Positions 1 through 13,449 of a DNA stretch of 64,000 bases are shown here, in pieces. The notes below the pieces were generated by a model. The model made no database searches and was not told the DNA's origin. It saw only the letters and a list, made by a program, of their open reading frames with translations. A program made the translations under genes and the position numbers. Positions within the stretch are counted from its first letter, which is position 1, and each line of letters begins with the position of its first letter. Source of the stretch: Acidobacteriota bacterium (lineage in GTDB: Bacteria > Acidobacteriota > Aminicenantia > Aminicenantales > Saccharicenantaceae); contig JAKLEN010000001.1 of NCBI GenBank assembly GCA_022711665.1, forward strand, positions 62,001-126,000, given 5' to 3'.

Positions 1-817
1 CCTTGTGGTCGACCCGGCAGGCCTCCGGCGAGCCCTCGACGACGAGCGGATCGGAAAGCTCCAGGGCCGGGTCGTGGGCGATCCCCAGGTGGCGGCAGAA
101 AGCCATGACCGCCAGGGACCGGCCGTTCTCGACCTTGGACTTGTTCAGGAGCACCTCGGACAGCTTGAGCCTGACCTTGAGGAGGTCGTTCTTCATGACC
201 AGGCCGGCGTTCCAGGCGTCCTCGACCTGGGCCTGGAGGCGCCGCAGGAGCGCCTCGTAGCTCTCGAGCGTCCTCATCTTCTCGGCCAACGAGACGATCT
301 GCCAGTATTGCCGCTCGGTGTCGTGCAGGACCTCGTTGCGGTCCAGCCGGGCCCTGTCCTCGCTGGCCTCGACGCCCAGGGCGGCCAGGCGGTTGCCGTT
401 GACGATCCGTCCCCCGGCGAAGACCGGCTGGACGGCCGTGACCATGCCGGTCTTCAGGGAGCCCAGCAGGCCCATGGTCGTGCTGGGGAAATAGGCGAAC
501 TGCGTGGCGTTCGGCAGGTTGGCGGGATCGCCGTCGTAAACGGGCAGGTCCCCGCCGCCGCTCGTGATCTCCATCAGGGGATCGTCGGCTTCCAGGGCCA
601 GGCCCGTGGCGCTGACGGACGGGAAGTACTTGGTGAAGGCCGCTCTCTTGGCCTCCCGGGCGGCCTCGGTCTCGAGCCGGCCGTTCTTCATCGCGACGTT
701 GTTCCGCAGGGCCAGCGCCTTGCTCTGCTCGAGCGTCAGCCGCTCGCCGGCGCGCGCCAGGCCCGCGGACAGGACCAGGACGAGGCCCGCGGCGCAGGTT
801 CTTGTCATGTTCTTCAT
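1..817 (-). CDS. TolC-family outer-membrane efflux protein (3' end outside window)
   Basis: This is the N-terminal part of a TolC-like outer-membrane channel for the adjacent RND pump; the C-terminus lies beyond position 1. The protein starts MKNMTRTCAAG, followed by a hydrophobic signal peptide ending near ARAGE, then the typical 'LTLEQSKALALRNN' start of an OEP repeat and long alpha-helical, coiled-coil-like stretches (for example around 'ENGRSLAVMAFCRHLGI'). The ATG overlaps the pump stop codon by four bases (ATGA), so it is the last gene of a tetR-adaptor-pump-channel operon. Family assignment rests on signal peptide, helix pattern and position. Substrate is unknown. Confidence 0.85.
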   Translation of the reverse strand, partial: MKNMTRTCAAGLVLVLSAGLARAGERLTLEQSKALALRNNVAMKNGRLETEAAREAKRAAFTKYFPSVSATGLALEADDPLMEITSGGGDLPVYDGDPANLPNATQFAYFPSTTMGLLGSLKTGMVTAVQPVFAGGRIVNGNRLAALGVEASEDRARLDRNEVLHDTERQYWQIVSLAEKMRTLESYEALLRRLQAQVEDAWNAGLVMKNDLLKVRLKLSEVLLNKSKVENGRSLAVMAFCRHLGIAHDPALELSDPLVVEGSPEACRVDHK

Positions 818-3800
818 GCGACTTCCCCTTCGGTCGAGGATTCCCCTTCGGGCGGCGCGAGGCGCTCGTTCTTGTGGAGCAGGTAATACAGGACGGGCAG
901 GAGAAGGAGCGACAGGACGAGGGCGAAGAGCAGCCCGAAGCAGATGGCCGAGCCCAGCGGCCCCCACAGGGACGAGCCGCCCAGGATCATGGGCACGACG
1001 CCGACCGCGGCGGCCATGGCCGTCAGGAAGATCGGCCGCATCCGGCGCTTGCCGGCGGCGATGGCCGCCTCCTCCGGGCTGCAGCCCTGCTCCCGCCGGA
1101 GCTCGTCGGCGTATTGGACGTAGATGATGCCGTTGCGGACGACGATGCCGAACAGGGCGATGATGCCGATGAAGGCCGTCAGGCTGAAGGGGTAGCCCGT
1201 GATCAGGATGCCGAGAGCGGCCCCGAAAATGGTCAGCGGCATCATGATCATGATCAGGAGCGATTTCTTGAGGCTCCTGAACTCGAACATCAGGATAAGG
1301 AAGATCAGGAGGATGGTGATGCCCAGGGAATAATAAAAGGGCGTGAAGAACTCCACGCTGGAGGAGAGCTCCCCGCCGTAATCGATCCGGACGCCCTTGG
1401 GGAGCTCCAGCCCGTCGATGAGCGGCTTGACCTTCTTCATGACCTGGGAGGCATAGACGCCCCTCTTGACCTCGGCCATCACGGTCAGGGTCCGCACGCC
1501 GTTGCGGCGGACGATGTCGCCCTCGGTCCAGGCCGGGCGGAGATCGGCCAACTGGCGGAGGGGAACGGAGGAGCCGAGAAGCGGGGAGGTGACGTAGAGG
1601 TTCTCGAGATCGGCCGGCCCGGGCTGGTCCGGGCCCTCGAACTTCAGCCTGACCTGCAGCGGGTAATCGCCCTCCCAGACGGTGCCCGCCGGGAAGCCCT
1701 TGGTCCCGGTCATCAGGGACAAGCTGAGCATGACGCCGGGATAGCCCAGCCGGTTGGCCTCGTCCTTGCGCACGTCGACGTCGACGCCCTGGACGGGCTG
1801 CCTGAAGTCGGTCCGGACCTGCGACACGCCTTTCTCCCCGCGCAAGATGTCCTGGACCCTGGCCGAGGTCCGCTTCAGGTCCGGGATGTCGTCCCCGGAG
1901 ATGCGGACCTCGATCGGCTCGGTGAACTTGACCATCTCCAGCTGCTTCCACCTGACCTCGGCCCCGGGATAGCGGCCGGCGAACGTCCGGCTGTATTCGT
2001 CGAGGATCTTGATGGTGGATTCATTGGAGTCGGTCAGGACGACCAGCTGGCCGATGTCCGGGGACGGGAAACGCGGGGCGTAGAGGGTGTTGAAGCGGGG
2101 CGAGCTCGTCCCGACGAACGAGGTCACGACCTTGACCCGCGTGTCCTTCATCAGCCGGTCCTCGAGGTCCCTCATCACGGCGTCGGTCGCCTCGAGCGAG
2201 CTGCCGGCCGGCAGGCTGACCTCGACGGCGAACTGGTTCCGCTCGATCTTGGGGAAGGTCTGCGAGGGGACCAGGGCCAGGACGACCAGCCCGACGACCA
2301 GGGACAGGGCGCCGACGGCGATGACCAGGGCCTTCTTGCGGAAGACCCGTTCCACCAGTTGGTCGTAACGTCTCTGCAGGCCGTCGAGGAAGGCCGTCCT
2401 CTTGCCGGCCTGGCCGTGCCTGACCCCCCGCTTGATGAAGTGGAAGCACATGATCGGGGTCAGCAGCGAGGCGGCCATGAGCGAGGCGGACAGGGAAGTG
2501 ATGATCGTCGGCGGCATGGAGCGGACGAAATCGCCGGCCATGCCCTTCATCATGAAGCTCAACGGGACGAAGCAGCAGATGATGATGATCGTGGCGGCGA
2601 AGACAGAGGGGAAGAGCTCCTTGACGCTGAGGGTGGCCGCCCGGCGGCGGTCGAAGCCGCCGTCGAGCTTTTCGACATAGTTGTCGATGATGACGATGGG
2701 ATCGTCGACGACCAGGCCCAGGACGATGATCAGCGAGGCCAGGGAAACGGTCTGGAGGTCCAGGCCGAAAGCCCAGAGCAGCCCCAGCGTCGAGAGGATG
2801 GTCACGGGGATGGTCGCGGCCGCGGCCAGGGCCACCCGGGCGGGCAGCAGGATCAGGGTCACGGCGATGACCGCCAGCACGGCGACGGCGAATTCCTTGA
2901 GGAAGCTGGCGATGGACCTGGCGACGGCGTTGGGGATGTTGGAGATGATGTCGATCTGGACGTCGGGGGGCAGGGTCTTCTGGAAATCGGCGATGACCCG
3001 GCCGACCTCCCGGCCGAATTCGACGATGTTGTTGCCGCTCTGCATCTCCAGGGAAACGACCAGGCATTTCTTGCCGTTGACCCGGACGTAGGACTGGGCC
3101 TCCCCGTATTCGCGGACGATCCTGGCCACGTCCTTGAGGCGGACGACCGTTCCGGCCGGGTCGGCATAGACGATCTGCTCGGCCAGGTCGTTCTCGGTCT
3201 TGTAGCTGGCGGGGATGTGCAGGGGACGGGCGAGCCGGCCGTCGTCCAGCTCGCCGGCATAGCCGGACGTGCTCTGGGGGATGATGGCCGCGGCCAGGGT
3301 CAGCGGCCGGATCCCGTAGCGGGCCAGCCTGGCGTTGTCGAGGTAGACGGCGATCTCTTCTTTCAGGGCGCCGTAGCGCTTGACGCGGGAGACGGACGGT
3401 ACGCGGCGGACGTCGTTCTCGAGCTCCGAGATGCAGTCCTCGAGCTCGCGGTAGGTCTTGCCGTCGGAACGGACCGACAGGAGCAGGGCCGAGGTGTTGC
3501 CGAAGTCGTTGTCGGCCGTGAGCGAGGCCAGGCCGGAGGGCAACCCGGCCTTCAGCTCGTTCAGGCCGTGGCGGAGCTTGACCCAGAACGCGTCGGGGTC
3601 CTTTTCCTTTTCCGACACTTCGACGTAGACGATCATCACGTTTTCCCGCGAGACGGAATAGGTTTCGGAGCGCTTGATCGATTTATACTGGTAGAGGTAC
3701 TGTTCAACCTTGTCGGTGACCTCGGCCTCGACCTGCTCCGAGGTGGCCCCGGGATAGACGCCGACGATGATCCCCTGCCGGACCTTGAACTCGGGGTATT

Positions 3801-3921
3801 CGTCCCTGGGCATCTTGACCAGGGCCATGACCCCGGCGGCGATGAGGATGACGACCAGCATGACGATCGGCTGCTGGTAGCGCAGCAGGATGTCGATGAG
3901 TTGACGCTTCTTTCCGGCCAT
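814..3921 (-). CDS. RND-family efflux transporter permease (AcrB/MexB-like)
   Basis: Inner-membrane proton-driven pump of 1035 aa, the usual length for the hydrophobe/amphiphile RND family. An N-terminal membrane helix (about residues 17-35) precedes a large periplasmic loop with the porter region. The helix-4 motif 'GLVVDDPIVIIDNY' contains the paired aspartates (D406, D407) that carry protons in AcrB. A second half repeats the fold from about residue 520. It sits 21 bp after the adaptor gene and overlaps the outer-membrane channel gene, so the whole tripartite system is co-transcribed. The substrate cannot be read from sequence. Some members of this branch export lipids or metabolites rather than drugs. 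Confidence 0.95.
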   Translation of the reverse strand: MAGKKRQLIDILLRYQQPIVMLVVILIAAGVMALVKMPRDEYPEFKVRQGIIVGVYPGATSEQVEAEVTDKVEQYLYQYKSIKRSETYSVSRENVMIVYVEVSEKEKDPDAFWVKLRHGLNELKAGLPSGLASLTADNDFGNTSALLLSVRSDGKTYRELEDCISELENDVRRVPSVSRVKRYGALKEEIAVYLDNARLARYGIRPLTLAAAIIPQSTSGYAGELDDGRLARPLHIPASYKTENDLAEQIVYADPAGTVVRLKDVARIVREYGEAQSYVRVNGKKCLVVSLEMQSGNNIVEFGREVGRVIADFQKTLPPDVQIDIISNIPNAVARSIASFLKEFAVAVLAVIAVTLILLPARVALAAAATIPVTILSTLGLLWAFGLDLQTVSLASLIIVLGLVVDDPIVIIDNYVEKLDGGFDRRRAATLSVKELFPSVFAATIIIICCFVPLSFMMKGMAGDFVRSMPPTIITSLSASLMAASLLTPIMCFHFIKRGVRHGQAGKRTAFLDGLQRRYDQLVERVFRKKALVIAVGALSLVVGLVVLALVPSQTFPKIERNQFAVEVSLPAGSSLEATDAVMRDLEDRLMKDTRVKVVTSFVGTSSPRFNTLYAPRFPSPDIGQLVVLTDSNESTIKILDEYSRTFAGRYPGAEVRWKQLEMVKFTEPIEVRISGDDIPDLKRTSARVQDILRGEKGVSQVRTDFRQPVQGVDVDVRKDEANRLGYPGVMLSLSLMTGTKGFPAGTVWEGDYPLQVRLKFEGPDQPGPADLENLYVTSPLLGSSVPLRQLADLRPAWTEGDIVRRNGVRTLTVMAEVKRGVYASQVMKKVKPLIDGLELPKGVRIDYGGELSSSVEFFTPFYYSLGITILLIFLILMFEFRSLKKSLLIMIMMPLTIFGAALGILITGYPFSLTAFIGIIALFGIVVRNGIIYVQYADELRREQGCSPEEAAIAAGKRRMRPIFLTAMAAAVGVVPMILGGSSLWGPLGSAICFGLLFALVLSLLLLPVLYYLLHKNERLAPPEGESSTEGEVA

Positions 3922-3942
3922 GGCGGCTCCCTCTTCGCGGCC

Positions 3943-4983
3943 CTATCTCTCGACGACCTGGACGGCCGCGCCATCGACGAGCTTGTGCTGGCCCGAGACG
4001 ACGATCGTCTCCCCCGCGGCCAGTCCCTCGACGACCCGGACGCCGCTCTGGAGCAGTTCGCCGAGCTTGACGGCCCGCACGGCGGCCCTGGCCCCGGCCG
4101 CGTCCAGGACGTAGACGTAGCGGCGGCCGGTCTCGTCGACCAGCACGGCCTCGTTGGGGACGACCACGCCGGAGACCCGGGCCGCCCGGCTGAGGCCGGC
4201 CGTGCAGACCATGCCCGGCTTGAGGGCCCGGTCGGGGTTGGCGACGGCGATCCGGACCTTGTAGGAATGGGCCAGGACGTCGGCGACGACGCCGATGTCC
4301 TCGACCCGGCCCTCGTATTCCCGGCCTTCCAGGGCCCCGATCCGGACCACGGCCGGGTCGCCCTTGCGGATCAGGGCGATGTCGTTCTCCGGGACGGGGA
4401 CGCGGGCGAAGACCTTGTCGATCCTGACGATGGTGATCGAGGCCATGTTGGGCAGGGCGATCATGCCGGGCTCGATGGAGCGCTTGCCGACATAGCCGGC
4501 CGCCGTCGCGTACAGGCGGCAGTCGGCGACGTTCTTCCCGGCGATGGCCGCGGCGGCCTTGGCTTTCTGGAGGCCGGTCTCGACCTCGACGTACTTGATC
4601 TCAGGCAGGTTGCCGTTCTTGTACATCCTGGACAGGCGGGCGAAGGCGTCCTCGGCCTGCTTTTCGACGGCCTGGGCCATCTCCAGGGCCTGGCGGGAGG
4701 TCGAGCCGTCCAGCTCGGCCAGGAGCGCGCCCTTGGCGACGGCGTCGCCTTCGTCGACATGGACTGCGGTCACGGTGCCGGAGACCGCGAAGCTCTGCGG
4801 CAGGCTCTCCGACTCGACGATCGTCCCGCTGTAGGCAAATTCGCGGCCGGCCGCGGCCGGCGCGACCGTGCGGACGGCGACCCTGACCGGGACGGGACCT
4901 GAGGCCGCGTCGTTCGACGAGCGGCAGGCGGGCAGAAGGGCGAGGGCGGCGAAGGCTATCGAGCAGGCGTTCCTGGCGTTCAT
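3943..4983 (-). CDS. RND efflux periplasmic adaptor (membrane fusion protein), lipoprotein
   Basis: HlyD/AcrA-type adaptor of 346 aa bridging the pump and the outer-membrane channel. It begins with a lipoprotein signal peptide; the lipobox is L-P-A-C with the lipidated Cys at residue 20. Next come a lipoyl/barrel-sandwich half ('VSGTVTAVHVDEGDAV'), a short helical hairpin ('EKQAEDAFARL'), the second lipoyl half and the beta-barrel domain. It is the first structural gene after the TetR gene (67-bp gap) and is followed by the pump after 21 bp. The gap upstream holds a candidate TetR operator. Confidence 0.93.
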   Translation of the reverse strand: MNARNACSIAFAALALLPACRSSNDAASGPVPVRVAVRTVAPAAAGREFAYSGTIVESESLPQSFAVSGTVTAVHVDEGDAVAKGALLAELDGSTSRQALEMAQAVEKQAEDAFARLSRMYKNGNLPEIKYVEVETGLQKAKAAAAIAGKNVADCRLYATAAGYVGKRSIEPGMIALPNMASITIVRIDKVFARVPVPENDIALIRKGDPAVVRIGALEGREYEGRVEDIGVVADVLAHSYKVRIAVANPDRALKPGMVCTAGLSRAARVSGVVVPNEAVLVDETGRRYVYVLDAAGARAAVRAVKLGELLQSGVRVVEGLAAGETIVVSGQHKLVDGAAVQVVER

Positions 4984-5006
4984 GGCTCTCCTTATAAGAA
5001 CGAGTG

Positions 5007-5035
5007 AACGAATATCGTATACGGGTCGAATATCG
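5007..5035. promoter_or_regulatory. candidate TetR operator region before the efflux operon
   Basis: The AT-rich gap between the TetR gene and the adaptor gene carries two direct copies of CGAATATCG (5009-5017 and 5027-5035), 18 bp apart. The stretch 5011-5030 matches 16 of 20 bases at 5641-5660 in front of the TetR gene, including the shared AATATCGT and GGTCGAA ends. No good -35/-10 pair was found here, so the site could act on read-through or on a weak promoter. Confidence 0.5.
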
Positions 5036-5050
5036 GGTAAAAAAAATTTC

Positions 5051-5623
5051 CTAGAGCCCCTCGGACATCAGCCGGATGATCGGATCGATCAACCGCTTGT
5101 CGCGGCTGTCGATGAACAGGTTGAAGGTCAGGCTCTTGATGACCGCGCCGATGGCCAGCGTCGTGATCGGCAGATCCCCCGAGCCGATGCTCCGGAACTC
5201 CCCTCTTTCGAGCCCGGAGCGCAGTATCGTTTCGACGACCTTTTCGTTCATGGCGTCGAACTTCCCCACGATCCGGTCGACGACGGCCCGGATGGAGGCG
5301 AGGTCGCGCTCGAGGTTGAGGGGGGCCATGCTCTCCCGGACTTCCCGAAAGATCGTCAGGATATAGGCCAACAGCTGCTCCTTGGCCGTCGTCTTGCCGG
5401 CGATCACGACCCGGGCCTGGTCGACGATCCGAAGGAGCTTGACCTGGGCCATGGCATCGAGGACATCGTCCTTGTTCTCGAAATGATAATAGAGCGTGCT
5501 CTTGGCCTTCCCGGCCTGGCGGGCGATGTCCTCCATGGTCGTCTTGGTGACGCCCCAGCGCTGGAAGACGGCTTCCGCGGCCCGGAGGATATCCGCCCGC
5601 ACGAGATTTTCTTTCTCCGTCAT
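5051..5623 (-). CDS. TetR/AcrR-family transcriptional regulator
   Basis: A 190-aa one-domain repressor. The N-terminal DNA-binding domain shows the TetR signature 'TTMEDIARQAGKAKSTLYYHFENKDDVLDAM' split over helices 2-4 (about residues 28-58). The C-terminal ligand domain is helical. It lies directly upstream of the efflux operon on the same strand and has its own promoter with an operator-like site, so it is probably the local autorepressor of the pump. It is a close paralogue of the TetR protein at 7921-8499; both end in a 'NLFID..DK.LID.II.L.SEGL' tail. The effector ligand is unknown. Confidence 0.92.
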   Translation of the reverse strand: MTEKENLVRADILRAAEAVFQRWGVTKTTMEDIARQAGKAKSTLYYHFENKDDVLDAMAQVKLLRIVDQARVVIAGKTTAKEQLLAYILTIFREVRESMAPLNLERDLASIRAVVDRIVGKFDAMNEKVVETILRSGLERGEFRSIGSGDLPITTLAIGAVIKSLTFNLFIDSRDKRLIDPIIRLMSEGL

Positions 5624-5636
5624 TTTTATAATATCG

Positions 5637-5689
5637 TACTAATATCGTTTTATGGTCGAAATCATACAGGACCGGCACCCCATTGTCAA
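5637..5689 (-). promoter_or_regulatory. promoter and operator of the first TetR gene
   Basis: On the minus strand, TTGACA (5689-5684) and TATGAT (5666-5661) are separated by 17 bp. Immediately downstream, 5637-5657 matches the operator in front of the radical SAM gene at 16 of 21 positions; the right arm TATGGTC (5651-5657) and the centre are intact and the left arm is degenerate. AATATCGT also occurs twice here (5630-5637 and 5641-5648). The layout implies repression by occlusion of the start region. Confidence 0.6.
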
Positions 5690-5714
5690 GTCTTGCGGGT
5701 TGCGCCTCCCCCTC

Positions 5715-7682
<1,968 letters not shown>

Positions 7683-7759
7683 GGGGTTCTCTCCTCGTCC
7701 GTCCGATCGGGCTTTCGCCCGGGCGGGCACGTCGTCCCCCCGGGCGCCTTCCCGAAGGA

Positions 7760-7788
7760 AGCATAGCCGCTTCGGCCGGAGTTGGCAA
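7760..7788 (-). promoter_or_regulatory. candidate ftsH promoter
   Basis: On the minus strand TTGCCA (7788-7783) and TATGCT (7765-7760) are separated by exactly 17 bp, about 78 bp upstream of the chosen ftsH start. The rest of the 7683-7920 gap shows nothing else I can name. Confidence 0.5.
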
Positions 7789-7920
7789 GAAGCGGCAAGC
7801 GGAGCCAGGCCCCGGCCGGCGAGGTCCGAGCCGCCTCCCCATGCTTAACGGCAGCGGGAGAAAGGCCGAATGCCCGAAGCTGGGGAAATGGGGACGTTTC
7901 CGGTTTTCCCGGGAAAAGGA

Positions 7921-8499
7921 TCACAGGCCTTCGGACAGCAGCGCGATGATGAGATCGATCAGTTGCTTGTCCTGGTTGTCGATGAACAGATTGAGCGTCA
8001 GGCTCCTGATGACCGCCACGATGGCCCGCGTAGTCGCCTTAATGTCCCGGAGGCCGATGCTTTTGAATTCCCCTCTTTGAAATCCCAAACGAAGGATCGA
8101 CTCGACGGCCTTTTCGTTTTCGGCATCGAACTTAGCCAGGACCCGGTCGATGACCGCCCTGTGGCTGCCCATCTCGCGTTCGATGTCATAGGGGGCCATG
8201 GTTCTCCGGATCTCCCGGAACGTTATATAAACGTAGGCGATCAGCTGCTCCCTGGCTGTCTCCTTCCTGGCGGTCTCCTCCCGGGCCAAGGCGGCGATCC
8301 GGGCGACCTGGATATGGGCAAGCGCCTCGAGCACCTCGTCCTTGTTCTTGAAATAGTAGTAGAGAGTGCTTTTGCCCTTGCCGGCCTCGCGTGCGATGTC
8401 CTCCATGGTCGTCTTGGTAAGCCCCCATCTCTGGAAGACGCTGTCATCCGCCTGGAGGATGCCCGCCCGTGCCCGGTCGTCTTTGCTCAAGGAACTCAT
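7921..8499 (-). CDS. TetR/AcrR-family transcriptional regulator (paralogue)
   Basis: A 192-aa repressor with the DNA-binding signature 'TTMEDIAREAGKGKSTLYYYFKNKDEVLEAL' at about residues 29-60. It is clearly related over its full length to the TetR protein at 5051-5623, with recognition-helix residues nearly identical, so both may bind similar DNA. The upstream gene on the same strand is the radical SAM gene. The TetR gene has its own promoter with a perfect-arm palindrome directly downstream of the -10. The most likely targets are itself and the radical SAM gene. Ligand unknown. Confidence 0.92.
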   Translation of the reverse strand: MSSLSKDDRARAGILQADDSVFQRWGLTKTTMEDIAREAGKGKSTLYYYFKNKDEVLEALAHIQVARIAALAREETARKETAREQLIAYVYITFREIRRTMAPYDIEREMGSHRAVIDRVLAKFDAENEKAVESILRLGFQRGEFKSIGLRDIKATTRAIVAVIRSLTLNLFIDNQDKQLIDLIIALLSEGL

Positions 8500-8506
8500 G
8501 GGACTG

Positions 8507-8558
8507 GACCAAATTCGTATTTTGGTCGGACTCTAGCCCAAAGATCGGGGCCTGTCAA
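8507..8558 (-). promoter_or_regulatory. promoter and TetR operator of the second TetR gene
   Basis: On the minus strand TTGACA (8558-8553) and TAGAGT (8535-8530) are 17 bp apart. Directly downstream is an inverted repeat with perfect arms GACCAAA (8507-8513) and TTTGGTC (8521-8527) around the 7-bp centre TTCGTAT. The repeat ends 8 bp before the ATG and covers the expected transcription start, as expected for an autorepressor site. Confidence 0.75.
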
Positions 8559-8626
8559 GACCCGTCACGCGGCCCCGGAGAAGGACATCGAGAAAATCCT
8601 CCGACCGGCGCGGAGTACCCCGGCCT

Positions 8627-9964
8627 TCAGACCCGCGTCCGGTCGGCTGCACGGAGCTTTTTCACCAGGTCCACCGTTCCCTTGCGGAAGGCCATGTTGA
8701 CAGCCAGTCCGGTGACGACGACCTTGGGAGAAGACAGGAAAGCGGTCCGCAGGACCCGCCCGGCAACCCGGCGCCGCGAGTTGAACGCCTTCCGGACCCC
8801 GACATAGCCGCGGAAAAGCTCTTCCCGGGAGAGGTGCTTGGGCTCGAAGCAGACGTGACCCGTCCGGTACTCGTTCCAGTCCGTTTCGACGATGCGTCCC
8901 TCCCGCGCCAGCCTCGCATAGAGAGGCGTCCCCGGATACGGGCAAAGGATGTTGATCTGGGCGGCGTCGATCCCGCTGTCGATCGCGAAATCCAGCGTCT
9001 TCCGAAAGATCGAGGAGTCGTCGTTATCAAAGCCGAAGATGAAGGCGCCGATGACGGGCATCCCCCGCTTGTGGAACCCCCGGACAGCCTCCTTGTAGAG
9101 CGTCAATCGGTTTTCGGCCCGGCTGACCTTCTTGAGCCCCTCCTGGGGAACTATGGAATCGAAGCCGACGAAGGCGCCGGCGCAGCCGCTGCGGGCGAGG
9201 AGGTCCATCATCTCCCCGTCCCTGGCGATATTCCATGAGGCATTGCCGGCCCATATCTTCTTCATGGGGATCATTCCCTCGAATAGCGCTTTGAAATAAT
9301 CCTTTTCCTGGCTGACGTTGTCGTCGTTGAGGACAAAGATCCGGCCGTCGAGCCCCCGGATCTCCTCCAGGACCTCCCCGACGGGGCGGCAACGGGTCCG
9401 GCGGCCGAGAAGGGAGGTGATGGAGCAGAACTCGCAGTCGAAAGGGCAGCCCCGGGTCGCCTGGACGGTGTTGACCGTGATGTATCCCCCTTTTCGGAAG
9501 AGGTCGCGCCGAGGGACCGGGAGTCCTGCCAGATCGTTGTCGTTCGAGGACCGGTAGATCGCCTTCATCGCCCCCGCCCCGAAGTCCCGGAGGAGCTGGG
9601 GCCAGGTGTCCTCGGCCTCGCCGACGACGATCGCATCAGCCTCCTTCCGGGCTTCCTCGGGGCAGGCCATGACGTGCATGCCGCCGAGCACGACCGGGAC
9701 CCCGCGCTCGCGGAATTCGCGGGCGATCATATAGCCCCGCTTGGCGTTCGGGGTCAGGATCGAGATGCCGACGAGGTCGGGCCCGGAATTGAACGGGATG
9801 GGCTCCCGCTCGTCATCGACGATCGTGACGCGGGCGCCGGGCGGCGTCAAGGCCGCGACCAGGGCCAGGCCCATGCCCGGGTAGCGCTGGGCCCTGGCCT
9901 GGTTCCCGGAAAAGGCGCCTTGGGCCATTCGGCGCGCCGAAGGGTAGATCAACAGTATGGTCAT
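8627..9964 (-). CDS. B12-binding-domain radical SAM enzyme
   Basis: A 445-aa protein with an N-terminal cobalamin-binding-like Rossmann domain (about 1-130, 'VGISILTPNAKRGYMIAREF') and a radical SAM barrel starting at about 165. The [4Fe-4S]-binding cysteines C173, C177 and C180 form CxxxCxxC in 'RGCPFDCEFC'. The C-terminal region resembles the DUF4070-type tail of this superfamily ('PYPGTPLYARLAREGRI'). Members methylate or rearrange lipids, cofactors and natural products; the substrate here is unknown. The gene has a strong promoter covered by a TetR-type operator, so it is probably induced together with, or by the same ligand family as, the nearby efflux operon. Confidence 0.88.
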   Translation of the reverse strand: MTILLIYPSARRMAQGAFSGNQARAQRYPGMGLALVAALTPPGARVTIVDDEREPIPFNSGPDLVGISILTPNAKRGYMIAREFRERGVPVVLGGMHVMACPEEARKEADAIVVGEAEDTWPQLLRDFGAGAMKAIYRSSNDNDLAGLPVPRRDLFRKGGYITVNTVQATRGCPFDCEFCSITSLLGRRTRCRPVGEVLEEIRGLDGRIFVLNDDNVSQEKDYFKALFEGMIPMKKIWAGNASWNIARDGEMMDLLARSGCAGAFVGFDSIVPQEGLKKVSRAENRLTLYKEAVRGFHKRGMPVIGAFIFGFDNDDSSIFRKTLDFAIDSGIDAAQINILCPYPGTPLYARLAREGRIVETDWNEYRTGHVCFEPKHLSREELFRGYVGVRKAFNSRRRVAGRVLRTAFLSSPKVVVTGLAVNMAFRKGTVDLVKKLRAADRTRV

Positions 9965-9983
9965 GATCTTTTTCCGTCTTTTG

Positions 9984-10035
9984 GACCATATTCGTTTTAT
10001 GGTCTAATAATAACGGAATGCCCGGATGCTGTCAA
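9984..10035 (-). promoter_or_regulatory. promoter and TetR operator of the radical SAM gene
   Basis: On the minus strand TTGACA (10035-10030) and TATTAT (10012-10007) are separated by 17 bp. The inverted repeat GACCATA (9984-9990) / TATGGTC (9998-10004) around TTCGTTT follows at once, covering the start point. The arms and centre match the palindrome before the second TetR gene except at a few positions. Confidence 0.75.
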
Positions 10036-10086
10036 TCGGTGGGCACCCGGGGCCGGGCCGGTAACTCTGGCGGCCCCGGCCGGGTC

Positions 10087-12858
<2,772 letters not shown>

Positions 12859-12891
12859 CGGTCATCTCCTGATAAGCGGGATAATTAAAAA

Positions 12892-12920
12892 AATATACAC
12901 GGATTCGAACGTATTTTCAA
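12892..12920 (-). promoter_or_regulatory. ppdK promoter
   Basis: Minus-strand TTGAAA (12920-12915) and TATATT (12897-12892) are separated by 17 bp. An AGGAG ribosome site lies closer to the ATG at 12858. Base composition is sharply AT-rich here compared with the flanks. Confidence 0.65.
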
Positions 12921-12990
12921 ACCGCTTCCCGCCTCGCCGTGGAGCGTCCTTTCCTATTCCCGCGCGGCCGGGGGAGGAGGGGTCTCGCGC

Positions 12991-13449
12991 TTATCCCCGG
13001 GGCCCGGAATGAGGGGCGGACGCGGGCCCGGGCCAGGGCCTCGGGCGTCGAGCCAGCAGGAGAGCCAATCCGGCATAGAGCATCGCCAGGTCCTCGAGGA
13101 TGACCCCCCAGCCGGCCTTGCGCTCGACCGGCCCGAAGCAGCCGCAGTCGACGTCGAGGCCCCGGGCCATGGTCACGGCGGTCAGGACGATGAAGAACGC
13201 GAGCAGCGCCGAGATGACCAGGGCCGCGCCGCGCTTCCAAATCCCGGCGGCCAGGAAGGCGCCGGCCAGGATCTCGAGCCAGGGCAGGACGAGCGCCGCG
13301 GCGAACGAGAGGGACTGGCCGACCAGCCGGTAATTCCGGATGTTCTGGGCGAAGTCGAGCGGCTCGAGGGCCTTGACGACACCGGCGTAGATGAAGAGTC
13401 CTCCCAGGACGACCCGGAAGACGACGAGGACCGTCCTGTTCCGGATCAT
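12991..13449 (-). CDS. MauE/DoxX-like redox-associated membrane protein
   Basis: A 152-aa protein with four predicted membrane helices (about 8-26, 46-68, 74-94 and 115-133). It has the family hallmark 'DVDCGCFGP' with a CxC pair at about 102-104. Such proteins (DoxX/MauE) are thought to pass reducing power or support periplasmic disulfide chemistry. I start it at ATG 13449, which overlaps the rhodanese stop codon (ATGA); a longer in-frame reading upstream is only the shadow of that gene. Co-transcription with a membrane-anchored rhodanese-like protein suggests sulfur-transfer or thiol redox work at the membrane. This function is inferred. Confidence 0.8.
   Translation of the reverse strand: MIRNRTVLVVFRVVLGGLFIYAGVVKALEPLDFAQNIRNYRLVGQSLSFAAALVLPWLEILAGAFLAAGIWKRGAALVISALLAFFIVLTAVTMARGLDVDCGCFGPVERKAGWGVILEDLAMLYAGLALLLARRPRPWPGPASAPHSGPRG

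Noticed and set aside
802..4902. A 1366-codon open frame on the plus strand across the RND pump and adaptor genes
   Set aside because: It is antisense to two clear family members, is dominated by Asp/Gly/Leu from complementary high-GC codons, has no domain and no ribosome site.
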